A model generated the notes under the pieces. The model was not told where the DNA came from. It ran no database searches and was given only the letters and a program-made list of their open reading frames with translations. A stretch of DNA of 64,000 bases from Roseimaritima multifibrata (GTDB lineage Bacteria > Planctomycetota > Planctomycetia > Pirellulales > Pirellulaceae): NCBI RefSeq assembly GCF_007741495.1, contig NZ_CP036262.1:2976001-3040000 (forward strand), read 5' to 3'. The position numbers and the translations under genes are program-made. This document shows positions 1-9,185 of this stretch, one piece after another (the stretch's first letter is position 1; every line of letters begins with the position of its first letter).

Positions 1-1
1 G

Positions 2-328
2 ACTCGTCTGAAATCTTTGGCCATGGAAACCGTGCAGGATAACGCCCGCTTCTTTGGCAGCGAGGAGAAAGTTCCCCGGTTGGCGATCACGATGGGTGTC
101 GGCACGATCATGGAATCTCGCCAGTGTTTGCTGTTGGCAACCGGCGCGAACAAGGCGACCGCCGTCCGTGAAGCGATCGAAGGTCCGGTCACCGCAAAGG
201 TCACCGCGTCGGCGTTGCAAATGCATCCCGCCACCATCGCGGTGTTGGATGAAGCGGCCGCTGCGGAATTGGAATATGCCGATTACTACCGCGAAGCCGA
301 AGTGTTGCGATTAACACTCGCTTCTTAG
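2..328 (+). CDS. nagB: Glucosamine-6-phosphate deaminase, C-terminal part (5' end outside window)
   Basis: The frame is open from the first bases and ends at TAG 326-328, so only the last ~108 residues are present. The stretch 'TVQDNARFFG' followed by 'AITMGVGTIMESRQCLLLATG' (given here as two blocks), then 'ANKATAVREAIEGPVTA' and 'SALQMHP', matches the C-terminal half of NagB. NagB converts glucosamine-6-phosphate to fructose-6-phosphate and ammonia in amino-sugar catabolism in the cytoplasm. The active-site aspartates of the N-terminal half lie outside the window. The gene precedes a rhomboid gene on the same strand by 40 bp; no functional link is evident. Confidence 0.85.
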   Translation, partial: TRLKSLAMETVQDNARFFGSEEKVPRLAITMGVGTIMESRQCLLLATGANKATAVREAIEGPVTAKVTASALQMHPATIAVLDEAAAAELEYADYYREAEVLRLTLAS

Positions 329-368
329 GATTGTGCTTTAAACGAATTCAAAGCCACTGACGGATGGA

Positions 369-1355
369 ATGATGCGGAAATTTGGGACCCTTGCTAATCA
401 AGAATTGGCACAGAAGTTGACAGACTATTTGCTGATTCAGCAGATCGTTGTATCCGCAGAAGAATCGAGTCAGGGGACTTGGGATATGTGGGTGCGCGAC
501 GAAGACAAACTTCCTATCGCTCGCGGCGTGATGGATCGTTTTCTCAGCGACCCCAATGCGGCAGAATTTCAACAGGCAAGTCAACAAGCGAAACAGATTC
601 GCAAACTGCAGGCGGCCGAAGCACAGCGAAGAGCGAAACTGGTGCGTAAAATGCCTCAGGGGGCGGGACCTGGTATGTTCCTCAGTCGTCCCATCCCGGT
701 AACCATCGGCGTGATCGTGATCGCGATCATCGCGTCTTTGTTAACCAAGTTCGGGGAAATACGCGGTGGACTGGCCTATCGAATTGTCGATGGGAATGTG
801 GTCGTCCAGGACGAACCTTTTGGGCTGAAACTGTATCGAGCGATGATGATGGTCGATCCGCTTGACTATCGGTACACCGATAACAAAGACCCGCTTGCTG
901 AAATTCGCAAAGGACAGGTCTGGCGCCTGATCACTCCGATCTTCTTGCACGGCAGTATCATGCACTTGGCGTTTAATATGCTGGCCATGTATTCGTTGGG
1001 GGGGATTATCGAACGCTTGCATGGTTCGTGGGTGCTGCTGTTGCTGACGTTGGGGACCGGCGCGATAGCCTCGTTGGTGCAGGCGTTTACTCCGGCGGCC
1101 TTGGGTGGGTCTCCCATTGCATTGGGAGCGTCTGGAGCCATTTTTGGATTGTTCGGGTACCTTTGGGTGCGCCCGATGCTGGAACCGATGTTTCCGATCC
1201 GCATCCCGCAGTCGAGTGTCGTCATGATCATGGGCTGGATGTTTTTGTGCATGACTCCGATTATTCCAAACGTCGCCAATGCGGCTCACGTTGGCGGGTT
1301 ACTTGCAGGGATCGCCGTGGTGCCACTGGCGATTAAATTCTGGCCCGTCCGGTGA
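369..1355 (+). CDS. Rhomboid-family intramembrane serine protease
   Basis: A 328-residue membrane protein. The first ~95 residues form a soluble basic and Gln-rich domain resembling the cytoplasmic domain of GlpG-type rhomboids. A first membrane helix follows, then the rhomboid core with 'HGSIMHLAFNM', the nucleophile motif 'GASGAIFG' (Ser about residue 255) and the catalytic His in 'NAAHVGGL' (about residue 307). All expected catalytic residues are present, so it should be active in cleaving transmembrane substrates; the substrate is unknown. Two ATG codons overlap at 369 and 372. Its end overlaps the GTG start of the MATE gene by 4 bp, suggesting coupled translation. Confidence 0.9.
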   Translation: MMRKFGTLANQELAQKLTDYLLIQQIVVSAEESSQGTWDMWVRDEDKLPIARGVMDRFLSDPNAAEFQQASQQAKQIRKLQAAEAQRRAKLVRKMPQGAGPGMFLSRPIPVTIGVIVIAIIASLLTKFGEIRGGLAYRIVDGNVVVQDEPFGLKLYRAMMMVDPLDYRYTDNKDPLAEIRKGQVWRLITPIFLHGSIMHLAFNMLAMYSLGGIIERLHGSWVLLLLTLGTGAIASLVQAFTPAALGGSPIALGASGAIFGLFGYLWVRPMLEPMFPIRIPQSSVVMIMGWMFLCMTPIIPNVANAAHVGGLLAGIAVVPLAIKFWPVR

Positions 1356-2752
1356 ATCGCATCCGTGCTTGGTTCCTCGGTCCCGCAGGTGTTTACCAGG
1401 TCCTTCGGCTCGCCCTGCCTTTGATTATCAGTACCGGGACCTTGTCCTTGGTCTTGTTTATTGATCGTACTTTGCTGCTGCGGTACGAGGGGGCGGCGAT
1501 GAGTGCGGCGATGGCCGCAGGGAATCTGTACTGGACTCTGGTCTGTCTTCCTTTTGGATTGGTGTCGATGACCGGCGCCTTTGTTGCCCAGTACGTCGGC
1601 AGCAATCAACGGCACCAAGTTGGCAAGCTCCTTTGGCAGTCGATCTGGTTTGCGTTGGCAACCGTCCCGCTGTTCATCGCCCTTGCGATCTTTACCCCCT
1701 GGTTTTTTGAAGTCACGGGACAGCCGCCCGAACTGTTGCGTTTGGAAACGATCTACATGCGGATCCTTTTGATTGGAGCGGTGGGGTCGGTGATTGAAAT
1801 GGCGCTCAGTGGTTTTTTCAGCGGCATCGAAAAAACTCAGACGGTCATGTGGGTCAGCATCCTTTCTGCAATCCTGAATATCGTTCTGGATGTGGTTCTA
1901 ATCTTTGGTTGGGGGCCGGTTCCTGAAATGGGAATCGTCGGGGCGGGGATCGCCAGTGCCATCTCGTTTTGGTTTAAAGCGATCCTGTTTGCGGGGCTGA
2001 TTTGGTTTCAGGCGGATGACAAAATCTACGCATTCCGCAGCGGTTGCGTGCTGGATCTGCCTCGGCTGGGACGTTTGCTCTATTACGGGCTACCCGCTGG
2101 ATTGCAGTTTGTGGTCGAAGGGGGCGGGTTCACTCTGATCGTGCTGAAGATAGGAGCGCTGGGGGATATTTCGCTTCGAGCCACCACGATGGCGGTTAAT
2201 TTCAACATGATCGCGTTCATTCCGCTGATCGGATTGTCGGTCGCTACCTCCGTCTTGGTCGGCAGACATTTGACCGAATCCGGGCCGGCGTTGGCTCAGC
2301 GAGCCGTCGCAAGTGCGCTGTCGATCGCGGTGCTTTATTCAGCGACGTGGGCCAGTTGTTACCTCCTGTTTCCCGATCAGTTGCTGCTGCTGTATCGCTT
2401 GCTGGAAATGGATTCCGATTCCGAAGCCGCAATAAAATTGGCGCGTGGACTGCTGGGCTTTGTTGCCATGTACGTCCTCTTTGATGCGATTCAGTTAATC
2501 CTTGCCGGTGCCTTGCGTGGCGCAGGTGACACCTGGTTCGTTTTGGTCGGCACCGGAATCTGTTCGCTTTCGGCGATCCTGTTGGGGTCCTATTTCCAGC
2601 CCGAAAGTGGGCTGCTGAATTGGTGGTGGTGGGTGATTACCGGCTGGGTTTGGATGTTGGCAATGGTCATGATCCTCCGCTTCTTGCAGGGACGTTGGCG
2701 GTCGATGGATATGGTCGGCAAAAACGATCCGATTCCGCCGGTGGAACTGTAA
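1352..2752 (+). CDS. MATE-family multidrug/sodium antiporter
   Basis: A 466-residue protein with about twelve hydrophobic helices in the two-lobed arrangement of the MatE family, which exports organic cations or drugs against Na+ or H+. Recognisable stretches are 'LALPLIISTGTLSLVLFIDR' near the N-terminus and 'MAVNFNMIAFIPLIGLSVAT' at the start of the second half. The GTG start at 1352 overlaps the stop of the rhomboid gene (GTGA), so the two genes are probably co-transcribed and translationally coupled. The substrate cannot be told from the sequence. Confidence 0.9.
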   Translation: MNRIRAWFLGPAGVYQVLRLALPLIISTGTLSLVLFIDRTLLLRYEGAAMSAAMAAGNLYWTLVCLPFGLVSMTGAFVAQYVGSNQRHQVGKLLWQSIWFALATVPLFIALAIFTPWFFEVTGQPPELLRLETIYMRILLIGAVGSVIEMALSGFFSGIEKTQTVMWVSILSAILNIVLDVVLIFGWGPVPEMGIVGAGIASAISFWFKAILFAGLIWFQADDKIYAFRSGCVLDLPRLGRLLYYGLPAGLQFVVEGGGFTLIVLKIGALGDISLRATTMAVNFNMIAFIPLIGLSVATSVLVGRHLTESGPALAQRAVASALSIAVLYSATWASCYLLFPDQLLLLYRLLEMDSDSEAAIKLARGLLGFVAMYVLFDAIQLILAGALRGAGDTWFVLVGTGICSLSAILLGSYFQPESGLLNWWWWVITGWVWMLAMVMILRFLQGRWRSMDMVGKNDPIPPVEL

Positions 2753-2773
2753 TCCTCGTACGGCATAGCCTCT

Positions 2774-4081
2774 TTGAAGAAAGTGGATGTTGCAATTGTG
2801 AATGCGTTTGAATCCCTCACCGGTTGTTTCAGTGCTCGCTGGATTTTGCCGATGATGGCTCCGCTATTAAAAGAGGGCTGGATCCGCGTCGAAGCAGGCC
2901 GAATCGTGGAACGGGCATCTGGAAATCGACCTGACGATTGCCGGGATTTAGGGGACTGTGCACTGATTCCCGGTTTGGTCAATTGTCACACCCATCTTGA
3001 ATTTTCCGATTTTGAAAAACCGCTGGGGCGCCCGGGAATCGAATTGGCTGACTGGATAGGCGAGGTTGTGCGGTCGCGGCAGCAAGCGAATGTGCAATCG
3101 GCGACGCCTGATTCATCCATGCCCGATTCACCCACGCCCGCTTCGCCCACGCCTGAATCACCCACCTCAATCGTGTTGCGGCGGCAGCAATCGATCGCTG
3201 CCGGGCTGCGGGAATCGTATGCGGGAGGAGTCCGTTTGGTGGGCGAAATTGTCACTTTTCCGTGGCTGACTGAATTGCCGGAAGAGCCGATTCCTGAGGT
3301 GATCGGGTTTGCGGAGACGTTGGGATTGTCGCCTGAAAGGTCGGCCGCCACTTTGCAGGCAGCCGTTGAATGGTTTGATTCGGAGGACCGTCCGATCGCT
3401 GAAGGGATCAGTCCGCATGCGCCTTATTCGACTCAGCTTAATCTGGTTACCACGGCTGCGATGTATTCGCTTTTTCGTCAGATCCCGCTTGCCATGCATC
3501 TTGCTGAAAGTCCCGCAGAACGCGAATTGCTTGAATCGGGGACCGGCCCCTTTCGCGAAGCCTTGGAAAGGTTGGGCGTCTGGCGGGAAGGGCTTTTTCC
3601 GCAACCAAAGGGGATTTTGGGGCTGCTGGAAATCATCGCCACCGCCTCCCGTTTTTTGTTGATTCACGGCAATGATTTGAACGCGAAAGAAATCGCGTTC
3701 CTCGCGGATCAAGATCATGGAAGCGTGGTCTATTGCCCTCGAACCCATGCCTATTTTCAGCATGCCGTGCACCCATTGCCAGCTTTGCTAGAGGCCGGCG
3801 TACGCGTCGGATTGGGGACCGATTCAAGAGCCAGTAATCCGGATCTGCGGCTATGGTCGGAAATTCAGTCGGTCCATAAAACCTTCCCGCAGGTGCCGCC
3901 CGAAACGATTTTGCGAATGGCTACACAGTGGGGGGCCGAAGCACTTGGGAGGCAGGATTGCGGGCGGCTGACGGACGGTGCAAAGCCAGGAATCTTGCGG
4001 GTGGACGTTTCTGCGGCGACGGAGCCGGAACTCTGGGGGAAACTGCTGGACGCACCGGAACCCCGTTGGCTTATTTCTTGA
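2774..4081 (+). CDS. Amidohydrolase of the SAH/MTA or aminodeoxyfutalosine deaminase type
   Basis: A 435-residue cytoplasmic metal-dependent hydrolase starting at TTG 2774. It has the metal motif 'HTHLEFS' near residue 75, 'SPHAPYS' in the middle, 'LIHGND' and the terminal aspartate in 'GLGTDSRASNPDLRLW'. This is the ATZ/TRZ branch of the amidohydrolases, which deaminate purine-type substrates; aminodeoxyfutalosine deaminase of the futalosine menaquinone route is one possible identity, not proven. An insertion near residues 110-135 is a Pro/Ser/Thr low-complexity stretch encoded by short DNA repeats at 3105-3165 (repeated 'SPTP'). It follows the MATE gene by 21 bp and may share its operon. 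Confidence 0.75.
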   Translation: MKKVDVAIVNAFESLTGCFSARWILPMMAPLLKEGWIRVEAGRIVERASGNRPDDCRDLGDCALIPGLVNCHTHLEFSDFEKPLGRPGIELADWIGEVVRSRQQANVQSATPDSSMPDSPTPASPTPESPTSIVLRRQQSIAAGLRESYAGGVRLVGEIVTFPWLTELPEEPIPEVIGFAETLGLSPERSAATLQAAVEWFDSEDRPIAEGISPHAPYSTQLNLVTTAAMYSLFRQIPLAMHLAESPAERELLESGTGPFREALERLGVWREGLFPQPKGILGLLEIIATASRFLLIHGNDLNAKEIAFLADQDHGSVVYCPRTHAYFQHAVHPLPALLEAGVRVGLGTDSRASNPDLRLWSEIQSVHKTFPQVPPETILRMATQWGAEALGRQDCGRLTDGAKPGILRVDVSAATEPELWGKLLDAPEPRWLIS

Positions 4082-4286
4082 CGGGGGCATTCTGGACCGT
4101 TCGCTTTGATACAATGGACGGATGAGCTCTGGCACGGAGATTGCTCCAACTTTGTGGTGAACAATCGTATTCGGTGGGATCGATCGACCAGGTCTTTCCT
4201 ATTCTTGATTTCAGTTGCAACTGCAAGCCGTGGATGCCCGCGGTAAGAGCGACACCTACTTGCCTATTCTGTGGAAAATAACAGCC

Positions 4287-5165
4287 GTGAAATCTTTGCA
4301 CACCTTTGTTGGTCTCGGGGAAGTTCTTTGGGACGTTTTTCCAACAGGTCCGCGATTTGGAGGGGCTCCCGCCAATTTTTGTTGCAGTGTGGCAAGCCTG
4401 CTGAATGATCAGGCGGAGGTTTGGATGGTCAGTGCCGTTGGCGACGATGACCTGGGCGAACGAGCCATCCGATCATTGCAAGAGAACGGCGTCGGCACGA
4501 AGTACATGCAGGTGGCACCTCAGGCGACCGGCAGAGTCGATATTGAGCTGGATGATTCGGGCATCGCCACCTACGAATTTGCCGAGGATTCTGCGTGGGA
4601 TCACCTTCGCTGGAATCCAGATCTTCAGCGGCTGGCCAGTCGTACCGATGCGGTTTGTTTTGGCACATTGGGGCAGCGGAACGAAGCGACGAAACAAGTC
4701 ATCCGTCGATTTCTTGCGGGGGTTCCTGAAACGGCATTAAAAGTCTTTGACATCAATTTGCGGCCTCCGTTTTTTAGTGACGAAGTCATCGAGCATTCGT
4801 TGCAGCTGTGCAACGTCCTTAAATTGAACGATTCGGAACTCCCGGTTTTACGGAAGCAGTACCAGCTTCCCGATTCTGCAGAGCAAGCGATTCGGACGTT
4901 GGCCGACCGATTTGATCTGAGCTGTGTCGTCTATACCTGCGGTGCTGACGGGGCCGCCTGCTTGCGAGACGATCGGTACACAACGGTTTCCAGTGAACCG
5001 GTAGAGGTTATCGATACGGTGGGGGCCGGAGACGCATTTACCGCCGCATTTGTCGCCGGGTTACTTGCAAACACAGGCACCGAAGCATTGCTCCGAAAAG
5101 CAAGTCGAGTCGCCGCCTATGTGTGCTCGCAACCAGGAGCCACCCCAAAGGGAATTCTACTGTAG
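4287..5165 (+). CDS. PfkB-family sugar kinase (fructokinase-like)
   Basis: A ribokinase-fold enzyme that phosphorylates a sugar with ATP. The N-terminus 'FVGLGEVLWDVFP' with 'FGGAPANFCCSVA' is the substrate-binding part. The C-terminal PfkB signature 'DTVGAGDAFTAAFVAGLL' carries the catalytic Asp. The chosen start is GTG 4287, giving 292 residues and matching the family's usual beginning; the frame stays open upstream to 4215, but those codons are not family-like. Fructokinase is the closest match by eye, but the sugar is not established. Confidence 0.85.
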   Translation: MKSLHTFVGLGEVLWDVFPTGPRFGGAPANFCCSVASLLNDQAEVWMVSAVGDDDLGERAIRSLQENGVGTKYMQVAPQATGRVDIELDDSGIATYEFAEDSAWDHLRWNPDLQRLASRTDAVCFGTLGQRNEATKQVIRRFLAGVPETALKVFDINLRPPFFSDEVIEHSLQLCNVLKLNDSELPVLRKQYQLPDSAEQAIRTLADRFDLSCVVYTCGADGAACLRDDRYTTVSSEPVEVIDTVGAGDAFTAAFVAGLLANTGTEALLRKASRVAAYVCSQPGATPKGILL

Positions 5166-5190
5166 CGAAACGATGGGACAATCATCAATT

Positions 5191-5446
5191 AAAAGTAGGC
5201 CGGATCAAAGAGCGACAGCGATACCGCTCCGACGCTCATTTTCGCAGTAAAAGTAGGCCGGATCAAAGAGCGACAGCGATACCGCTCCGGCGCTCACTAA
5301 CCACCCCACGACAACGAGTCCCACTTCGCAGTAAAAGTAGGCCGGATCAAAGAGCGACAGCGATACCGCTCCGGCGCTCACTAACTTCGCCGTAAAAGTA
5401 GGCCGGATCAAAGAGCGACAGCGATGCCGCTCCGGCGCTCACTAAC
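5191..5446 (+). repeat. Cluster of four REP-like palindromic repeats
   Basis: Four copies of a ~50-bp unit begin at 5191, 5249, 5333 and 5394. Each starts 'AAAAGTAGGCCGGATCAAAG' and ends in 'CCGCTCCGGCGCTCACT' with minor changes. Within each, GCCGGA pairs with TCCGGC and AGCG with CGCT, so every unit can fold as a hairpin. Spacers differ in length (58, 84 and 61 bp between starts). The rest of 5447-5612 shows nothing recognisable. Confidence 0.85.
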
Positions 5447-5612
5447 CAACCCACCGAAGCCCGAATCGTCCGCGATTGCTCTTCGGTCCAACTTGCTCGC
5501 GGCATGAACTTTTAAACACGCGGATTTGTCTCCGACGTCCTTCCTGCAGGCGGTCGACCGAACAGGCAGCCTGGAGGGGCTTTGAATGGTTTCATGCTGG
5601 CGGCGTTATGGC

Positions 5613-6902
5613 TTACAACTGGTAAGCCATGATCTTGTCATTTTCTCGCAGGTACAGCTTGCCATTAGAAATGACCGGATGCGCCCAGCTTTTGCCCTCT
5701 TGAAATTCAGGCATGAACGAATCGACGACGTCGTATTTCTCCGGATTGGCTTTGATCAAGATCACGTGTCCGCTTTCACGGCGAAGGACGAAATGCCCAT
5801 CCGCATAAATCATGCTTGTTTCGCCTTTCCCTTCGGCTCGTTCTGGGCCCCAGGCGATTTCGCCGTCTCGGACATTCAAGCAGATCGGTAACCCGTTGCC
5901 ATTGCCATGCCCGCAGTAAATGTAGCCATCGTGGTAAGTCATCCCACCATGCTTATTCTGGAATTCGCGGCCGTCCAACCAGTAGACTTCTTCGGTCTTA
6001 AACTGGTCTGCTCCATCTTTTCCATCTTTGAGCAATTTCAGCAACGCGGCTCCGGTGTTGTATCCGGTGCTGGTAAAGACGTAATCGCCTGCAACCAGCG
6101 GCGTTGGGATATTGGCCGTCGTGTTGGCGACTCGATCGTACTGCCACAGCAGTTTTCCCGTTTCCGCATGGATGCCGACTAGGCCGGGGCCGATCAGTTG
6201 GACGTATTGACGGATTCCGCCGGCGTTCGAAATCACTACCGATGAGTAGCCCGCACCATCGTTGGTTTTTTTAGCTGAGCTCTCTCGATCCAGTTCGCTT
6301 CCTTCACAGGCCCAGATCGACTCGCCCGTTTTCTTGTTCAGGGCGACGACCAGTCCTCCTGCGCCACCCGGAGTGCAGATCACTTTATCGCCATCGACCA
6401 GCGGTGATTCACTGAATCCCCAGCCGCTCATCATTTTGCCGTTCCAGTCAGAGAATGGGCGGCTCCAAACTTCCTTGCCATCGGCGGCTTGCAGGCAGAC
6501 GATACGTCCATCGCTGGGGACGACATACAGTAAATCTCCGTCGACCGTTGGCGTGCTGCGGCTGCCGTCGTAACCATGTTTGGGAGGTTTGTCGGTGACC
6601 GAGGTTTTCCAAACGCGTTTACCACTTTCGGTGTCGAAGCAGGTTACAGCTTGCCCGTCATCGAAATTCCCGGTGGTGTAAAGGTGTTTGCCGACCACGC
6701 TAACTCCCGCGTAGCCACTACCGGCTCCGGATTCCATCCAGACCAGCGGAGGCCCTGCGTCGGTCCAGGTTTTAAAGAGTCCCGTTTCATTGGAACGATT
6801 GGATCGCTCAGGGCCTCGCCATTGCGACCAGTCTTCTGCGGTGGCAAGTCCTGAAAATGCGATACAACAGCAGGCAATGCCAAATGATCGAACAAAGGTC
6901 AT
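5613..6902 (-). CDS. Secreted PQQ-binding-like beta-propeller protein
   Basis: A 429-residue protein with a signal peptide at residues 1-22 ('MTFVRSFGIACCCIAFSGLA' then cleavage near 'TAEDW'). The mature part begins 'WSQWRGPERSNRS', the typical opening of planctomycete PQQ-like propellers, followed by repeats such as 'KRVWKTSV', 'KEVWSRPF' and 'GESIWACEG' that form the blades of an eight-bladed propeller related to BamB. It is probably periplasmic or exported and may act as a scaffold; no PQQ enzyme activity can be inferred. The ATG at 6902 has an AGGA ribosome-binding site about 6 bp upstream. Confidence 0.85.
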   Translation of the reverse strand: MTFVRSFGIACCCIAFSGLATAEDWSQWRGPERSNRSNETGLFKTWTDAGPPLVWMESGAGSGYAGVSVVGKHLYTTGNFDDGQAVTCFDTESGKRVWKTSVTDKPPKHGYDGSRSTPTVDGDLLYVVPSDGRIVCLQAADGKEVWSRPFSDWNGKMMSGWGFSESPLVDGDKVICTPGGAGGLVVALNKKTGESIWACEGSELDRESSAKKTNDGAGYSSVVISNAGGIRQYVQLIGPGLVGIHAETGKLLWQYDRVANTTANIPTPLVAGDYVFTSTGYNTGAALLKLLKDGKDGADQFKTEEVYWLDGREFQNKHGGMTYHDGYIYCGHGNGNGLPICLNVRDGEIAWGPERAEGKGETSMIYADGHFVLRRESGHVILIKANPEKYDVVDSFMPEFQEGKSWAHPVISNGKLYLRENDKIMAYQL

Positions 6903-7468
6903 GAGAAATCCTAAGAGGGCAATGGAGAGTTCTCGGGTACAGCACCCGCTCCGAAAATTATACCAATTCCGTTAGCCGATGCTGCGCAGGCCGTCGACTT
7001 AGTGATTGTCGCCTTTTGTTCCGAGAAAGAACGCTCCCTTAAAGCTATTTTCGCGGGGGCGTGAAACCAATAAGTGACGGTTTCGGAGCAGGTTGCTGAT
7101 GTGCGGCAAGGCTTCAAAGATCCCTCGCTGACGCAGCGGGCTGGGATTCCGGGAGCTTAACGTCCCCTGTTTGTTTTCGCCGGGGGGGAGCCCAGAAACG
7201 GAACTGTTTCGGCAGCCTGCAGGTTCAAAGCGTCGGCGCAGGGGGGGGCCAGAGTGAGCGGGACGGAAGCGATCCGGTGCGATTCGGAGCCAGACTTTCG
7301 TCATGTATAAATTTCAGGTTTCGAGTGAAGGTCGTCAATCCTCCTCCGTTTCCGAATGCCGATGCGATCGGGGAGGGGCACAGCAGGCATGCGTTGTTTT
7401 GAAATAGGGACACGCTGACGCGATCTTTTTAGGATCGGGAAAAGCTGGTTTGATGTCGGCGAGCGTGC
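6903..7468. other. Intergenic region with one copy of a dispersed repeat
   Basis: No convincing gene. Bases 7008-7066 contain 'GATTGTCGCCTTTTGTTCCG' followed by words like 'AAGAACGCTCC' and 'TTTCGCGGGGG'. The same order appears in reverse complement at 42358-42424, with partial copies near 40237 and 61491. The region separates the ordinary chromosome from the integron. Confidence 0.6.
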
Positions 7469-8854
7469 TTAGGCTCGCGCGATCACCCGGAGGTTTGCTC
7501 TCCTTTCGGTTGCCAATCGGTCCAGCGGGCTGACAATTTCCAGTCGCTTCGGATCGGGGACGTGCGTGTAGATCTCCGTTGTCTTGACATCGCTGTGCCC
7601 CAGTAGACGTTGGATTTTGCGAATGTCCGTTCCGCTATGCAGCAAGTGCGTGGCGAAACAATGGCGAAAAGTGTGGCTGGTCACATGTTTTAGGATCCCC
7701 GCGGATTCCACCGCGTGACGTAGGTGCCTCGGAAACGTGTCGGAGTGCAGATGGTGGCGGTGCATGTGACCTGTTCGAGGATCGCGTGCCATGCGCTGCG
7801 ACACGAATAGATATTGCCAACGCAGTTGCCTGTGTGCGGACGGATACTTTGTTGCTAACGCATGCGGCAGCCATACCGACGCAACCCCTTCAGCTAGATC
7901 GTGTTCGTGCAGGACTCGTCTGGAATTGACCCAGCGCTTTAGCGGTTCCAGTAATTCCTGGGGCATCGGGACGATACGGCTTTTACCTCCCTTGGATTGA
8001 TGGATTTCGATCAAGCGGTTTTCGAAATCCAGATCTTTCAAACGCAGACGCAAGACTTCGCTGATTCGCATCCCGCACCCATACAGCAATTGAGCGATGG
8101 CTAGGTGGACACCGGCAAGTCCCTCCAGCACGCGATCCACTTCTGGTGGGCTTAGAACGGTCGGTATTTGTTTTCCTTTATTCGCACGGATCGCTTCGAT
8201 TTGCCCCATTTCTCGCTTCAGCACCAGGGTGAAGAATTTTAGCAAAGCGTGGAACGCTCCGTTCTGCGTGGACGGAGCGACATTGCCATCGACGGCAAGG
8301 TCCGTCAGATGGGCTTCAACATCGGCGGAGGTAATGCGTTTAAAGTCGGCCAAGCACGTCAGCCCGCGTTCGTGCATAAACGTCTTCAGCTTGGCGACAT
8401 AGGAGCGTTCGGTATTCAGGGCCAGTCCGTCCTTGCGAACGGCTCGTCGAAATGCTTGGATCGCGTCGGGCTCATTGGGATTGATCTTCCCGACAGCCTC
8501 TTCGATCGAATCGTAGCCCCCATCGCGAGCCCGCTCGATCTGAATGATTTCTACCATTTTCGACTGCAATGGTTTGAGGTCATCCGCCGATTGTTGCTGG
8601 ACTCGTCGGCGGTAGAAGATTAGGCCATCGATGATTCTCATCCTTTTCCAAGCCGGTACCGACGCATCCCGCTTTGTCCGCAAGAAAGAAATCACGTCAT
8701 CCGCCGTAAAACTCCAGTTCGGTTGGTCCTGGCGACGATGGAAGCGAGCAAGCTGTTGGTACCAGGTACAAGCCCATTTCAGATCCGTTTTCTCCCTAGC
8801 CGACTTCGTAAACATCTCCACGACATCGCCCTCGCAGTAGCCGAATTTCGACAA
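7469..8854 (-). CDS. intI: Integron integrase with an N-terminal extension
   Basis: A 461-residue tyrosine recombinase. The catalytic set is visible: Arg about 263 in 'GCGMRISEVLRL', Lys near 288 in 'QSKGGKSR', 'HTFRH' (His 394, Arg 397), His 420 in 'LLGHSD' and the nucleophile Tyr 429 in 'EIYTHV'. Between the Arg and His motifs lies the segment specific to integron integrases, with 'AEGVASVWLPHALATKYP' and 'DPRTGHMHRHHLH' (about residues 321-370), which separates it from XerC/D and phage integrases. IntI proteins are usually 320-340 residues. Here the first ~130 residues are extra and look like a second core-binding module ('WYQQLARF', 'ADDVISFL', 'RIIDGLIFYRRR'). It diverges from the cassette array, as in other integrons. 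Confidence 0.93.
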   Translation of the reverse strand: MSKFGYCEGDVVEMFTKSAREKTDLKWACTWYQQLARFHRRQDQPNWSFTADDVISFLRTKRDASVPAWKRMRIIDGLIFYRRRVQQQSADDLKPLQSKMVEIIQIERARDGGYDSIEEAVGKINPNEPDAIQAFRRAVRKDGLALNTERSYVAKLKTFMHERGLTCLADFKRITSADVEAHLTDLAVDGNVAPSTQNGAFHALLKFFTLVLKREMGQIEAIRANKGKQIPTVLSPPEVDRVLEGLAGVHLAIAQLLYGCGMRISEVLRLRLKDLDFENRLIEIHQSKGGKSRIVPMPQELLEPLKRWVNSRRVLHEHDLAEGVASVWLPHALATKYPSAHRQLRWQYLFVSQRMARDPRTGHMHRHHLHSDTFPRHLRHAVESAGILKHVTSHTFRHCFATHLLHSGTDIRKIQRLLGHSDVKTTEIYTHVPDPKRLEIVSPLDRLATERRANLRVIARA

Positions 8855-9185
8855 TCAGCGGAAGAGGCCCACGCCATTGCCGACGCTTGAACAAGAAAAC
8901 CAGCAAGAAATCCATTCCGCTGCTCGTACGTTCAGCATAGAGGATAGGAACGTGTGTCCACCAGTCCTCCTGGTTTTTATGGATTGACCAGAAAAGGGGG
9001 GGCTAAAACTTGCTACGAGCGAGTCAAGCGGGCATAATCAGGCCTCGGCGGCAGTCACAAGCAGTGAGAACAAGTAAGCAACCGACGAGAATAAGTCACT
9101 TCAAGAAGACTTATTCTCACCGCCAAACCCAGAACAACACCCTAAAACCACATATTCTCACCCGGTACGTCCGGTAAGAAACATA
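8855..9185. promoter_or_regulatory. attI: intI-array intergenic region with hairpin and presumed attI
   Basis: This region should hold the integrase promoter and attI. The recombination point is read as the GTT at 9186 ('AACATAGTTGCAC'), the same GTTGCAC that starts the second cassette. A near-perfect inverted repeat lies at 9088-9119 (GAGAATAAGT ... ACTTATTCTC, loop about 11). Related words GAGAACAAG (9066) and TATTCTCACC (9112, 9153) repeat around it and could be integrase-binding direct repeats. No promoter hexamers are clear enough to call. Confidence 0.55.

Noticed and set aside
5191-5446. Possible short CRISPR array
   Set aside because: Spacers are unequal, too few and share sequence with the repeat; units are self-palindromic intergenic repeats and there are no cas genes.
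7469-8854. XerC/XerD or phage integrase
   Set aside because: The IntI-specific segment between the Arg and His motifs is present and attC sites follow.
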